This document shows positions 18,224-26,140 of a stretch of DNA of 51,381 bases, one piece after another (within the stretch, counting starts at the first letter, position 1; each line of letters begins with the position of its first letter). The stretch lies in the NCBI GenBank assembly GCA_021200315.1, contig JAJQGU010000020.1, positions 1 through 51,381 of the forward strand, read 5' to 3'. Origin of the DNA: Akkermansiaceae bacterium. GTDB taxonomy: Bacteria > Verrucomicrobiota > Verrucomicrobiia > Verrucomicrobiales > Akkermansiaceae. The translations under genes were made by a program, and so were the position numbers. Under the pieces are notes generated by a model. It searched no databases, was not told the origin of the DNA, and was given only the letters and a program-made list of their open reading frames with translations.

Positions 18224-20662
18224 ATGATTGGAGCAATCATCGGTGATATAGTCGGATCACGCTTTGAGCGGGATAACCACAAATCAAAGGATTTCGACCT
18301 GCTCACCCATAAATGTTTCTTTACAGATGATTCTGTAATGTCGCTGGCCATATGTGACGCTCTTATGCGAAGCAATTCTGACTATAGCGACCTCAGCGAA
18401 CAGACAGTTCATTCCATGCAAAAAATCGGTCGTCCATATCCGAACTGCGGTTATGGCGGTTCGTTCCGCAAATGGATATATTCCGATCATCCGCATCCAT
18501 ACAACAGCTATGGTAATGGTGCAGCTATGCGTATCAGTGGATGCGGATATGTGGCAAACTCTATTGAAGAAGCCATCATTCTTTCAAAAAGTGTCACTGA
18601 AATCACCCACAATCACCCGGAAGGCATCAAGGGTGCGGAAGCTACTGCGGTTGCAGTCTTTCTTGCTCGGACAGGCAACAGTCTTATGGAAATTCAGGAT
18701 TATATCGTAAAGCACTATTATCCAATTGACTTTACGCTGGATTCCATCCGTGATACTTACCAGTTCAACGAAACCTGTCAAAATACTGTGCCACAAGCGC
18801 TCGAAGCATTCTTCGAATCCACCTGCTTTGAGGACGCAATTCGTAATGCTATTTCTATTGGCGGCAACAGCAATACCATTGCTGCTATTACCGGTGCTGT
18901 AGCGGAAGCATATTATGGTGTGCCAACAAATATAAGAAAACACGCCCTTACATTTTTAGACGAGCGGCTCTTGAAGATTTTGTTGGAATTTGAAAATCGA
19001 TATCCACCCAAATTCGAAAAGATTCAAGAAAGCGGTAGTGTTGGTGTGGAACCTTCTACTGGTAAAAAAGCAGAAATAGGAGGTCGTGCGGAAATGATGC
19101 AATCAGCTATGGATGTCGCAGATACGGAATTTGAAGCCAGCGTTGCACATCACGAAGAAACAACAAGTCAGAAGCTCTTCTCGCACCTGTTTGAAGCCTG
19201 TAACATTTTGCGCGGTCCTATAAATCAGGACGAATACAAAAGTTATGTAACTCCTATCCTCTTCTATAAGCGCCTTTCCGACGTATATGATGAGGAAACG
19301 CAGGCGGCACTTGAGGAATCCGGCGGCGATGAAGAATATGCCAGCTTTCCGGAGAACCATCGTTTTGTGATACCGGAAGATTGTCATTGGCAAGATGTCC
19401 GTGAGGCAAGTGAAAATGTCGGTGTCGCTATTGTTAATGCCATGAATGGTATTGAACGTGCTAATCCCGATACTCTCAGCGGCGTGTTCAGTAGTTTTGA
19501 TGATGCAAACTGGACAGATAAAACAAAATTGTCCGACGAGCGCCTAAAAGACTTGATTGAGCATATGTCAAAAATCAAGGTAGGAAATGAAAATTACTCT
19601 GCAGATGTTATGGGCGACAGTTACGAGTTTCTCATTAAGAAATTTGCCGATCTATCAAAGAAGAATGCTGGTGAGTTTTACACACCCCGTTCTATTGTGA
19701 AATTGCTGATTATGCTGATGGCTCCAAAGGCTGGAGAAACTGTATATGACCCTGCGTGTGGGACCGGGGGAATGCTAATCGAGGCTATCAGATTTATGCA
19801 TGATGATAAGCAGACTTATGGCAAAATTTATGGGCAAGAAAAAAACCTTGCTACATCTGCTATTGCAAGAATGAATCTATTTTTGCACGGTGCGCGAGAT
19901 TTCAAAGTAACGCAGGGCGATACCTTGCGTTCTCCGAATTATCTGGAGAGTGACTCTCTGCAGACATTTGATTGTGTGGTCGCAAATCCTCCGTTTTCGC
20001 TCAAGAACTGGGGAGCCGAGCAATTCAGCAGCGATATTTACGGAAGAAATATCTGGGGTTGCCCGACAGACTCCAACGGTGACTTTGCCTGGCTTCAGCA
20101 CATGGTAAAATCCATGAAAGACGAGAAAGACGACGATAATCCAAATCCCGGCCGCTGTGCCGTTGTGCTTCCGCAAGGTGTACTTTTTAGAGGTGGCAAG
20201 GAGGGCGAAATCAGGAAACAACTTGTTGAATCAGATAAGCTTGAAGCTATCATTACGATGGCCAGTGGTGTATTTTACTCCACCGGTGTTTCGACTTGTA
20301 TTCTGTTCTTGAACAACAATAAAGCGGTCTCGCACAGAGGTCGCATCTGCATGATTGACGCTTCCAACATCTATACACCACAGCGGGCACAGAACATAAT
20401 GAGCGAGGATGATATTCAAACGGTCTACAGTCTTTATACCGCGTATGAAGACGTTATCGAAAAAGTCAAAATCGTGACCATACCCGAAATCAAGGATAAA
20501 GACTACTCGCTTGCCATTAACAACTACATCGAAAAGAAAGAGCAGGAAACCGTTCCTCCGGCAGAAATCCGCAGGCAGTATTTTGAGGCTTACGAAGAGA
20601 TGATTACTGCTGAAGAAAAAATGCGTCAGCTCTTACTGAAGGGAGGTTACATCAATGAGTAA
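18224..20662 (+). CDS. hsdM: ADP-ribosylglycohydrolase-HsdM fusion protein
   Basis: 812-residue two-domain protein. Residues 1-255 form a DraG/ARH-type ADP-ribosylglycohydrolase domain: IIGDIVGSRFE (5-15), FTDDS (33-37), GNGAAMRISG (97-106) and ITHNHPEGIKGAEA (127-140). The C-terminal metal motif, normally GGDSDT, reads GGNSNT (213-218), so both conserved Asp are Asn215 and Asn217. A linker (about 260-310) leads to a complete HsdM: the HsdM_N helical domain (about 315-450), SAM-binding DPACGTGGM (509-517) and catalytic NPPF (588-591). The methylase half should act as a type I M subunit; the ARH half may bind ADP-ribose without hydrolysing it. RBS GTGAGG lies before the ATG. It overlaps the next hsdM by 8 nt. 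Confidence 0.9.
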   Translation: MIGAIIGDIVGSRFERDNHKSKDFDLLTHKCFFTDDSVMSLAICDALMRSNSDYSDLSEQTVHSMQKIGRPYPNCGYGGSFRKWIYSDHPHPYNSYGNGAAMRISGCGYVANSIEEAIILSKSVTEITHNHPEGIKGAEATAVAVFLARTGNSLMEIQDYIVKHYYPIDFTLDSIRDTYQFNETCQNTVPQALEAFFESTCFEDAIRNAISIGGNSNTIAAITGAVAEAYYGVPTNIRKHALTFLDERLLKILLEFENRYPPKFEKIQESGSVGVEPSTGKKAEIGGRAEMMQSAMDVADTEFEASVAHHEETTSQKLFSHLFEACNILRGPINQDEYKSYVTPILFYKRLSDVYDEETQAALEESGGDEEYASFPENHRFVIPEDCHWQDVREASENVGVAIVNAMNGIERANPDTLSGVFSSFDDANWTDKTKLSDERLKDLIEHMSKIKVGNENYSADVMGDSYEFLIKKFADLSKKNAGEFYTPRSIVKLLIMLMAPKAGETVYDPACGTGGMLIEAIRFMHDDKQTYGKIYGQEKNLATSAIARMNLFLHGARDFKVTQGDTLRSPNYLESDSLQTFDCVVANPPFSLKNWGAEQFSSDIYGRNIWGCPTDSNGDFAWLQHMVKSMKDEKDDDNPNPGRCAVVLPQGVLFRGGKEGEIRKQLVESDKLEAIITMASGVFYSTGVSTCILFLNNNKAVSHRGRICMIDASNIYTPQRAQNIMSEDDIQTVYSLYTAYEDVIEKVKIVTIPEIKDKDYSLAINNYIEKKEQETVPPAEIRRQYFEAYEEMITAEEKMRQLLLKGGYINE
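18866..18874 (+). other. Asn-for-Asp substitutions in the ARH metal-binding motif
   Basis: Codons AAC (18866-18868, Asn215) and AAT (18872-18874, Asn217) replace the Asp codons of the family GGDSDT motif. Each could arise by one G-to-A transition. Confidence 0.75.
19394..19434 (+). repeat. 41-bp identical tract shared by the two hsdM genes (copy 1)
   Basis: Identical to 20901-20941, including all synonymous positions; it encodes DVREASENVGVAI plus part of the next codon in both proteins, whereas the surrounding sequence is divergent. Confidence 0.9.
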
Positions 20663-22154
20663 AAGAATAACCATTGAGGAATTACAGTCTTACCTTTGGA
20701 ATTCGGCAGTTCTTCTGAGAACCAATATTGACGCCGGTGCCTATAAGCAATATATCTTTCCGCTGCTGTTCTTCAAACGCATTTGTGATGTTTACGATGA
20801 AGAAACGGCACAAGCTGTTGAAGAGTATGGTGAAGATGCAGCCGAATTTGATGTGATTGAAATCCACACCTTTGTTGTCCCACAGGGCTACCACTGGAAT
20901 GATGTCCGTGAGGCAAGTGAAAATGTCGGTGTCGCTATTGTCGAGGCTTTTCGCAAAGTTGAAAATGCCAACATCGATAAATTGCAAGGTATCTTCGGTG
21001 ACGGAGCATGGACAAATAAAAACCGCCTGTCCGACCGTCTGCTGAAAGACCTATTGGAACACTTCAGCACAAAAACACTTTCAATTGCGAACTGCCCAGA
21101 AGATGAACTTGGGCAAGGGTATGAATACCTTATCAAGAAATTTGCTGACGACAGTGGACATACCGCACAGGAATTTTACACGAATCGTACCGTTGTGCAT
21201 TTGATGACGGAAATGCTGAAGCCTGAATCTGGCGAATCCATCTATGACCCAACTTGTGGAAGTGCCGGTATGCTTATCTCAGCTATCGCATATCTCAAAG
21301 AAAAGAATAAGGAATGGCGCAATGTTGCAGTATACGGACAAGAAATCAACAGCCTCTCTTCCGCTATCGGAAGGATGAATCTGTTCCTTCATGGTGTCAA
21401 GGATTTTAACATCGTAAACGGCGATACACTTGCCGCTCCTGCGTTTATTGAGAACGGGAAATTGAAGCAGTTCGACCTTGTCCTTGCGAATCCACCCTAC
21501 TCTATCAGCCAGTGGGATCGAGCAGCGTTTGAAAGCGATAAATACGGGCGCAACTTCTTAGGCGTACCTCCGCAAGGGCGCGCCGACTATGCTTTTTTGC
21601 AGCACATCCTTGCGAGTCTCAAGGAAGATACCGGTCGATGCGCGATTCTCTTCCCGCACGGAGTTCTTTTCCGTAACGAAGAAAGTACAATGCGCGAGAA
21701 GCTGGTGCGCAGAGACAAGGTAGAATGCGTTATCGGCCTTGGTCCCAATTTGTTTTATAATTCACCGATGGAAGCCTGCATCATGATTTGCCGTATGACC
21801 AAGCGCCCCGATCGTCGAGGACAGGTGCTGTTCATTAATGCTGTAAATGAAGTGGAACGCAAAAACGCACAAAGCTATTTGGAGGAGCGACACATCGCTC
21901 GAATTGCCGCTGCCTATGACAGCTATACTGATGATGGCGATTTTGCAAAAGTGGCCACCATTCAAGATATTGCGGATAACAACTTTTCATTGAGCATACC
22001 GCTGTATGTAAAACCGGAGGTTAATGAAGCGGAAACCGACAACCGTACCGTTCAGGAACACTATGATAGCTGGAGAGCCTCCTCGGAAATGATGAAGCTG
22101 AGCTATGAAAAATTAAATGCACTGTTGGGAAAGGAGGCAGATGTTAATGAGTAA
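20655..22154 (+). CDS. hsdM: Type I restriction-modification M subunit (second copy)
   Basis: 499-residue HsdM, an N-6 adenine methyltransferase subunit. The HsdM_N helical domain occupies about residues 10-140, the SAM motif DPTCGSAGM 198-206 and the catalytic NPPY 279-282. It is a paralogue of the HsdM half of the preceding gene but well diverged except for a 41-bp identical stretch. Its ATG lies inside the preceding gene (8-nt overlap ATGAGTAA) and it overlaps hsdS in the same way, so translation is coupled. A type I MTase normally holds two identical M subunits; two different M genes in one operon suggest a mixed complex or alternative complexes. Confidence 0.93.
   Translation: MSKRITIEELQSYLWNSAVLLRTNIDAGAYKQYIFPLLFFKRICDVYDEETAQAVEEYGEDAAEFDVIEIHTFVVPQGYHWNDVREASENVGVAIVEAFRKVENANIDKLQGIFGDGAWTNKNRLSDRLLKDLLEHFSTKTLSIANCPEDELGQGYEYLIKKFADDSGHTAQEFYTNRTVVHLMTEMLKPESGESIYDPTCGSAGMLISAIAYLKEKNKEWRNVAVYGQEINSLSSAIGRMNLFLHGVKDFNIVNGDTLAAPAFIENGKLKQFDLVLANPPYSISQWDRAAFESDKYGRNFLGVPPQGRADYAFLQHILASLKEDTGRCAILFPHGVLFRNEESTMREKLVRRDKVECVIGLGPNLFYNSPMEACIMICRMTKRPDRRGQVLFINAVNEVERKNAQSYLEERHIARIAAAYDSYTDDGDFAKVATIQDIADNNFSLSIPLYVKPEVNEAETDNRTVQEHYDSWRASSEMMKLSYEKLNALLGKEADVNE
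20901..20941 (+). repeat. 41-bp identical tract shared by the two hsdM genes (copy 2)
   Basis: Partner of 19394-19434; same orientation and same reading phase relative to the protein. Confidence 0.9.
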
Positions 22155-23280
22155 GGTTTTTCTTGGAGACGTTGCCGTGGAACATAAGGAAACCTGCAAA
22201 GGCAGTAAAGATGGATATCCCGTTGTCGGTCTTGAGCACCTTGTGCCGGAAGAAATCACTTTGACTACTTGGGACGAAGGCAGCGATAACACCTTCACTA
22301 AAATGTTCCGCAAAGGAGATGTCCTGTTTGGACGTCGCCGTGCTTATTTGAAAAAAGCTGCTGTCGCACCATTTGACGGCATCTGTTCCGGTGACATCAC
22401 GGTTATTGAAGCGAAACCCGACCGCATTTTGCCGGAGCTACTTCCGTTCATTATTCAAAATGATGCCTTGTTTGACTTCGCTGTCGGTAAGTCTGCCGGT
22501 TCCCTTTCTCCGCGCGTGAAATGGGAACATCTGAAGAACTATGAATTTGAATTGCCCGATATGGACAAGCAGAAAGAGCTTGCAGAGCTTTTGTGGGCAA
22601 TTGACGATACGAAGAAGGCATATCAAAAACTGATTTCAGCAACAGATGAACTGGTGAAATCTCGATTTATGGAGCAGTTCGCTTCCTATATAGGGGATGA
22701 AACAAAATGCTCTACCATAGAAAATGTGTGTACTTTATTTGCGGATGGGGACTGGATTGAAAGCAAAGACCAGTCTGATGAAGGTATCAGGTTGATTCAG
22801 ACTGGCAATGTGGGTAATGGTGTCTATCTGGACAAGGGAGAACGTGCCAGATTCATAGATGAACCGACCTTTGACCGACTGCATTGTACAGAAGTCTTAC
22901 CTAATGACATTCTTATTTCGAGACTTCCTGATCCAGTTGGACGAGCCTGCGTAATACCAAAAGGTTTAGGTAAAGCAATAACTGCTGTCGATTGCAGTAT
23001 TGTACGTCTAAAAGAAATGATATTGCCGGAGTTCTTTGTCGCATATACGCTTACATCGCTATATGCTTCCCAAATAGGTACTTCTGTAACAGGCAGCACT
23101 CGTAAGCGTATCAGTCGTAAGAACCTCGGACAAGTCATTTTCCCTGTTCCAAGTTTGGACATTCAACAGCAGTTCGCCTCCTTCGTCCGCCAAATCGACA
23201 AATCAAAATTTGAACTCGAACAGGCACTGTCTGAACTGACTGCGACCTACAAAAGAATCATTGCAGAGAATCTTGGCTAA
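22147..23280 (+). CDS. hsdS: Type I restriction-modification specificity subunit
   Basis: 377-residue HsdS that determines the recognised DNA sequence. TRD1 spans about residues 1-140 (start MSKVFLGDVAVEHK, with GDVLFGRRRAYLKK), then a central conserved helix (about 145-180, KQKELAELLWAIDDTKKAY), TRD2 (about 180-340) and a C-terminal conserved helix from FVRQIDKSKFELEQ. Start set at ATG 22147, preceded by AAAGGAGG and overlapping the hsdM stop by 8 nt. Short direct repeats shared with a half-gene at 24353-24925 flank TRD2, indicating that this domain can be exchanged. Confidence 0.93.
   Translation: MSKVFLGDVAVEHKETCKGSKDGYPVVGLEHLVPEEITLTTWDEGSDNTFTKMFRKGDVLFGRRRAYLKKAAVAPFDGICSGDITVIEAKPDRILPELLPFIIQNDALFDFAVGKSAGSLSPRVKWEHLKNYEFELPDMDKQKELAELLWAIDDTKKAYQKLISATDELVKSRFMEQFASYIGDETKCSTIENVCTLFADGDWIESKDQSDEGIRLIQTGNVGNGVYLDKGERARFIDEPTFDRLHCTEVLPNDILISRLPDPVGRACVIPKGLGKAITAVDCSIVRLKEMILPEFFVAYTLTSLYASQIGTSVTGSTRKRISRKNLGQVIFPVPSLDIQQQFASFVRQIDKSKFELEQALSELTATYKRIIAENLG
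22660..22674 (+). repeat. 15-bp direct repeat at the CR1/TRD2 border (copy 1)
   Basis: TCTCGATTTATGGAG, in frame as SRFME, also at 24353-24367 in the same orientation and in frame with the silent cassette. Confidence 0.85.
23182..23209 (+). repeat. 28-bp direct repeat at the TRD2/CR2 border (copy 1)
   Basis: Identical to 24821-24848; encodes FVRQIDKSK in both. It marks the downstream edge of the exchangeable TRD2. Confidence 0.9.
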
Positions 23281-23294
23281 TTGAAAAGGGCATG

Positions 23295-23352
23295 AAGTTT
23301 CCTCCGGCTCGTGGAAACACCGGTAACGGAGGATATGAAAAGGAGGAAACTT
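23295..23352 (+). promoter_or_regulatory. Hairpin overlapping the recombinase Shine-Dalgarno
   Basis: AAGTTTCCTCC (23295-23305) is complementary to GGAGGAAACTT (23342-23352), which contains the Shine-Dalgarno of the recombinase gene. The intervening part can form a smaller GAAA-capped stem. If folded in the hsdS read-through transcript, it would hide the ribosome-binding site. Confidence 0.5.
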
Positions 23353-23353
23353 T

Positions 23354-24331
23354 ATGATCTCTCAGGTAATCGAAAACATACAGCAGGATTTATCTAATAT
23401 CCTGACTGAAGAACAAATGAAGCAGGTGTATCAGGTGCTGAATAAGCACCTGGCACCATTGGAAAGCGTCCCATCAGGGGACGCCAACAAAAAGACAGAT
23501 ATGCTGCCGCTGTTTATTTCGGCGAAGCGTGTAGAGGGCTGCTCAGAAAAGTCTCTCCGCTATTACGAATCAACCATTCGCAATATGCTGGAAGCAATTA
23601 ACAAACCGGAATGCCAGATAACCACGGAAGATTTGCGTGGTTATCTCGACACATATCAGCGCCGTGGTACTGTCAGCAAAGTAACGCTGGATAACGTGAG
23701 ACGTATTCTCTCGTCTTTCTTCTCATGGTTGGAAGACGAAGACTATATTGTAAAGAGTCCGGTAAGAAGGATTCACAAGGTAAAAACCGGCAAGACGGTA
23801 AAAGAAACCTACTCCGATGAATCATTAGAACTGATGCGTGACCACTGCGACAATACACGTGACTTGGCAATGATTGACATACTTGCCTCCACGGGCATTC
23901 GTGTCGGCGAGTTGGTTAAACTGAACCGCTCGGATGTCGATTTTGAAAATCGTGAGTGTATCGTCTTTGGCAAAGGCAATAAACAGAGGAAGGTGTATTT
24001 TGATGCCCGCACCAAGATTCATCTCCAGCGTTACCTGACCGAAAGAACTGATGATAATGAGGCACTGTTTGTTTCCCTTCTGAAGCCGTTTGACCGGCTC
24101 CAAATTAGCGGTGTCGAAATTCGGCTTCGCAAAATTGGACGTGAGCTGAACTTTCAGAAGGTTCATCCTCATAAGTTTCGCAGAACGCTGGCAACGATGG
24201 CGATTGATAAGGGGATGCCCATAGAGCAGGTGCAGCAGCTCTTGGGTCACCAGAGTATCGACACCACGCTACAATATGCTATGGTGAACCAGAATAACGT
24301 GAAGGAATCACACCGGAAATACATCGGGTAG
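23354..24331 (+). CDS. Tyrosine recombinase/integrase
   Basis: 325-residue site-specific recombinase. The N-terminal SAM-like core-binding domain lies at about residues 48-135. The catalytic domain has Arg183 in TGIRVGEL, a beta-hairpin Lys in GKGNKQRK (about 208), His273 and Arg276 in HPHKFRRTL, His299 in LLGHQSID and nucleophile Tyr308. All catalytic positions are present, so it should be active. The ATG follows AAGGAGG by 8 nt. Its place between hsdS and a silent hsdS half fits the recombinases that shuffle type I specificity genes. Island mobility is a less likely job. Confidence 0.93.
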   Translation: MISQVIENIQQDLSNILTEEQMKQVYQVLNKHLAPLESVPSGDANKKTDMLPLFISAKRVEGCSEKSLRYYESTIRNMLEAINKPECQITTEDLRGYLDTYQRRGTVSKVTLDNVRRILSSFFSWLEDEDYIVKSPVRRIHKVKTGKTVKETYSDESLELMRDHCDNTRDLAMIDILASTGIRVGELVKLNRSDVDFENRECIVFGKGNKQRKVYFDARTKIHLQRYLTERTDDNEALFVSLLKPFDRLQISGVEIRLRKIGRELNFQKVHPHKFRRTLATMAIDKGMPIEQVQQLLGHQSIDTTLQYAMVNQNNVKESHRKYIG

Positions 24332-24352
24332 TCACTGTCAACTGTTTGCAAT

Positions 24353-24367
24353 TCTCGATTTATGGAG
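24353..24367 (+). repeat. 15-bp direct repeat (copy 2)
   Basis: Partner of 22660-22674, same orientation; distance between copies 1,693 bp. Confidence 0.85.
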
Positions 24368-24820
24368 ATGTTCGGTTCAACCGAAAAAGTGCCGCTTATT
24401 CAACTGACCACTATTGTCATGGGGCAATCTCCAACATCAGATTCATATAACACTGTTGGAGAAGGAGTACCTTTTTATCAAGGTAGCGGCGAATTTACTG
24501 ATAAATATGTTGGAGACGGTATGTTCTGCACTGCTCCCACAAGAATGGCTCAAGCCGGAGATGTTCTGATGTCAGTACGAGCACCTGTTGGCACGGTTAA
24601 TTTAGCCACAAAAGATTGCTGTATTGGACGTGGTCTTGCTGCTATACGAAGCAAAGCCTCCACAGAATTCAACGAATATTTTTTGTATGCTTTTCGTGCA
24701 ATGGCAAATGAATTAGGCTCTATGGGACATGGGAGCACAATTTTAGCCATCAACAAAAATGAGCTTCACAATCTATTGATGCCGAATGCATCTTTACTGG
24801 AGCAAAAGAAGTTTGTTGAG

Positions 24821-24848
24821 TTCGTCCGCCAAATCGACAAATCAAAAT
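24821..24848 (+). repeat. 28-bp direct repeat (copy 2)
   Basis: Partner of 23182-23209, same orientation; distance between copies 1,639 bp. Confidence 0.9.
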
Positions 24849-24880
24849 ATCACACCTCACGAGTTATGAGGCATGAAATA

Positions 24881-24898
24881 TACTACGATATAGTAGTA
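24881..24898. promoter_or_regulatory. Operator-like palindrome upstream of the peptidase gene
   Basis: TACTAC, six nt, GTAGTA: a perfect 6-bp inverted repeat about 20 nt upstream of the ATG at 24918, next to the GGAGG site. It may be a repressor site; this is inference only. Confidence 0.3.
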
Positions 24899-24917
24899 GA
24901 CAGGAGGGGTTCCTTTG

Positions 24918-26140
24918 ATGAGTAAGACCAGAACTTTTGCAACATATCTGGAAGATGAATATTACGACCTGATGTTTAATCGACTCAGTTCGTATATCTA
25001 TCAGAACCGCAGCAGGCTGAATTTACATACCAGTCTTGCTGCAGATCCAAATTATGCTAAACTCGACGATCTCCATGTGATGGGTGTGACATTTAAGGAA
25101 ACCGAAGACGACCGGATTTTATTTCGGGCGGCGATTCAGACGGATATCATTGTCAAAGGTTGGTCCAGACGTGACTATGAAGAGGATGTTGCATCCGCGT
25201 GGTTTTCCATCTCTTTTACAGGGATACTCCGGTGCGGGCTAAACATGGTTACAATCACTTCTGTGGGCGAGTATAGTAAGGAGTGCTTCAATAAAGAAGA
25301 CGCGCTTTCGCAGTATTTGATTCCGTATGTTTATTCGAGTGATCTCGACATTCATGCCGAAAAATTCTTAAAAAAATACTGCCCGAAAGCACTTGAAACG
25401 CCCATGCCGCTCCCTATCAAAGATGTCTTAGATGCAATGTGTTTGTCGGTTCATCTGGCTCCCTTGCCCGATGGTATTTTCGGTCAAACCTATTTTAACA
25501 ACGCGACCGTTGATATCTATGACCGAGACAAAAATGTAGTGTCAGCCGATATTGAAGAGGGAACGATTCTGGTAAGCCCTGATGTTTTCTTTATGCGGAA
25601 TATTGGCTCAGTGAATAACACCATAATCCATGAATGCGTCCACTGGGATAAACACTATAATTTTTGAGTTTCAAAAACTCATCAATCCACAGATTACATT
25701 CATTTCCTATGCTGTTGTTGAAGAGTATAAAAAAGACTCAGACAAATTAGAAGAAGAACTAAAATGGATGGAATGGCAAGCAAATGCAATAGCTCCAAAG
25801 ATTCTTATTCCCGCTCGAACAGGGCGGGCTAAGCTGAATGATATTCTTAATCACCTGACTCGCTCTTTAACATCTACCAGCAGAGCGTATATTATGGAAC
25901 TTGCCATTAGTGAATTTGCAGACTTTTTCAAAGTGTCAACAATGGCGGCAAAAATTCGCGCTATTGAACTTGGATTCGATCAGGCCGCAGGAGTGTTCAA
26001 TTATGTTGATGGAATGTATTACCCACCATTCTCTTTCAAAAAGGGAACGCTGAAAAAGAATCAGACTTTTATCATCGACCGAAACAATGCCATTTTTGAA
26101 TCCTTGTTAAATTCGGCGCTTGCTGATGATTTCAAAAACG
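24918..26140 (+). pseudogene. ImmA/IrrE-family metallopeptidase gene, frameshifted and truncated
   Basis: The product has an N-terminal domain of about 200 residues of unknown type, then the zinc motif HECVH in NTIIHECVHWDKH and, further on, the third-ligand region MEWQANAIAPKILIPA typical of ImmA/IrrE peptidases, which often cleave repressors. An extra T in the T run at 25660-25664 shifts the frame just after the HExxH motif, so the intact reading stops at 25667; removing one T restores HYNFEFQKL. The ATG (24918) overlaps the silent hsdS cassette stop as ATGAGTAA. The 3' end is lost near 26140, where the sequence passes in frame into a PEP-CTERM gene tail. The T-run change could also be a sequencing error. 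Confidence 0.8.

Larger units (their letters stand above)
24353..24925 (+). pseudogene. Silent hsdS half-gene: alternative TRD2 cassette
   Basis: It starts at the 15-bp repeat and encodes SRFMEMFGSTEKVPLIQL, then a full target-recognition domain (MGQSPTSDSYN ... GHGSTILAINKNELHN) and the conserved helix FVRQIDKSK, after which the frame continues into an unrelated tail (HTSRVMRHEIYYD) to TAA at 24923. There is no TRD1 and no good independent start (the ATG at 24362 lacks a Shine-Dalgarno), so it is best read as a stored recognition domain. Joining at the 15-bp repeat would give an in-frame HsdS of about 361 residues. Confidence 0.8.
14010..26140 (+). mobile_element. Horizontally acquired island carrying a type I restriction-modification locus
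   Basis: From about 14010 to 26140 the sequence turns clearly AT-richer, all genes lie on the plus strand, and Shine-Dalgarno sites (GGAGG types) appear before starts, unlike the flanks. Both ends cut through genes: the upstream partner of resident hsdR on the left, a PEP-CTERM protein gene on the right. It encodes a tyrosine recombinase (23354-24331), which may serve hsdS switching rather than island mobility. No terminal repeats or tRNA attachment site were found, so the mechanism of entry is unknown. Confidence 0.7.

Noticed and set aside
22147..24925. Invertible hsdS system
   Set aside because: The shared 15-bp and 28-bp sequences are direct, not inverted, and I saw no inverted copy; inversion would not give a new hsdS here.
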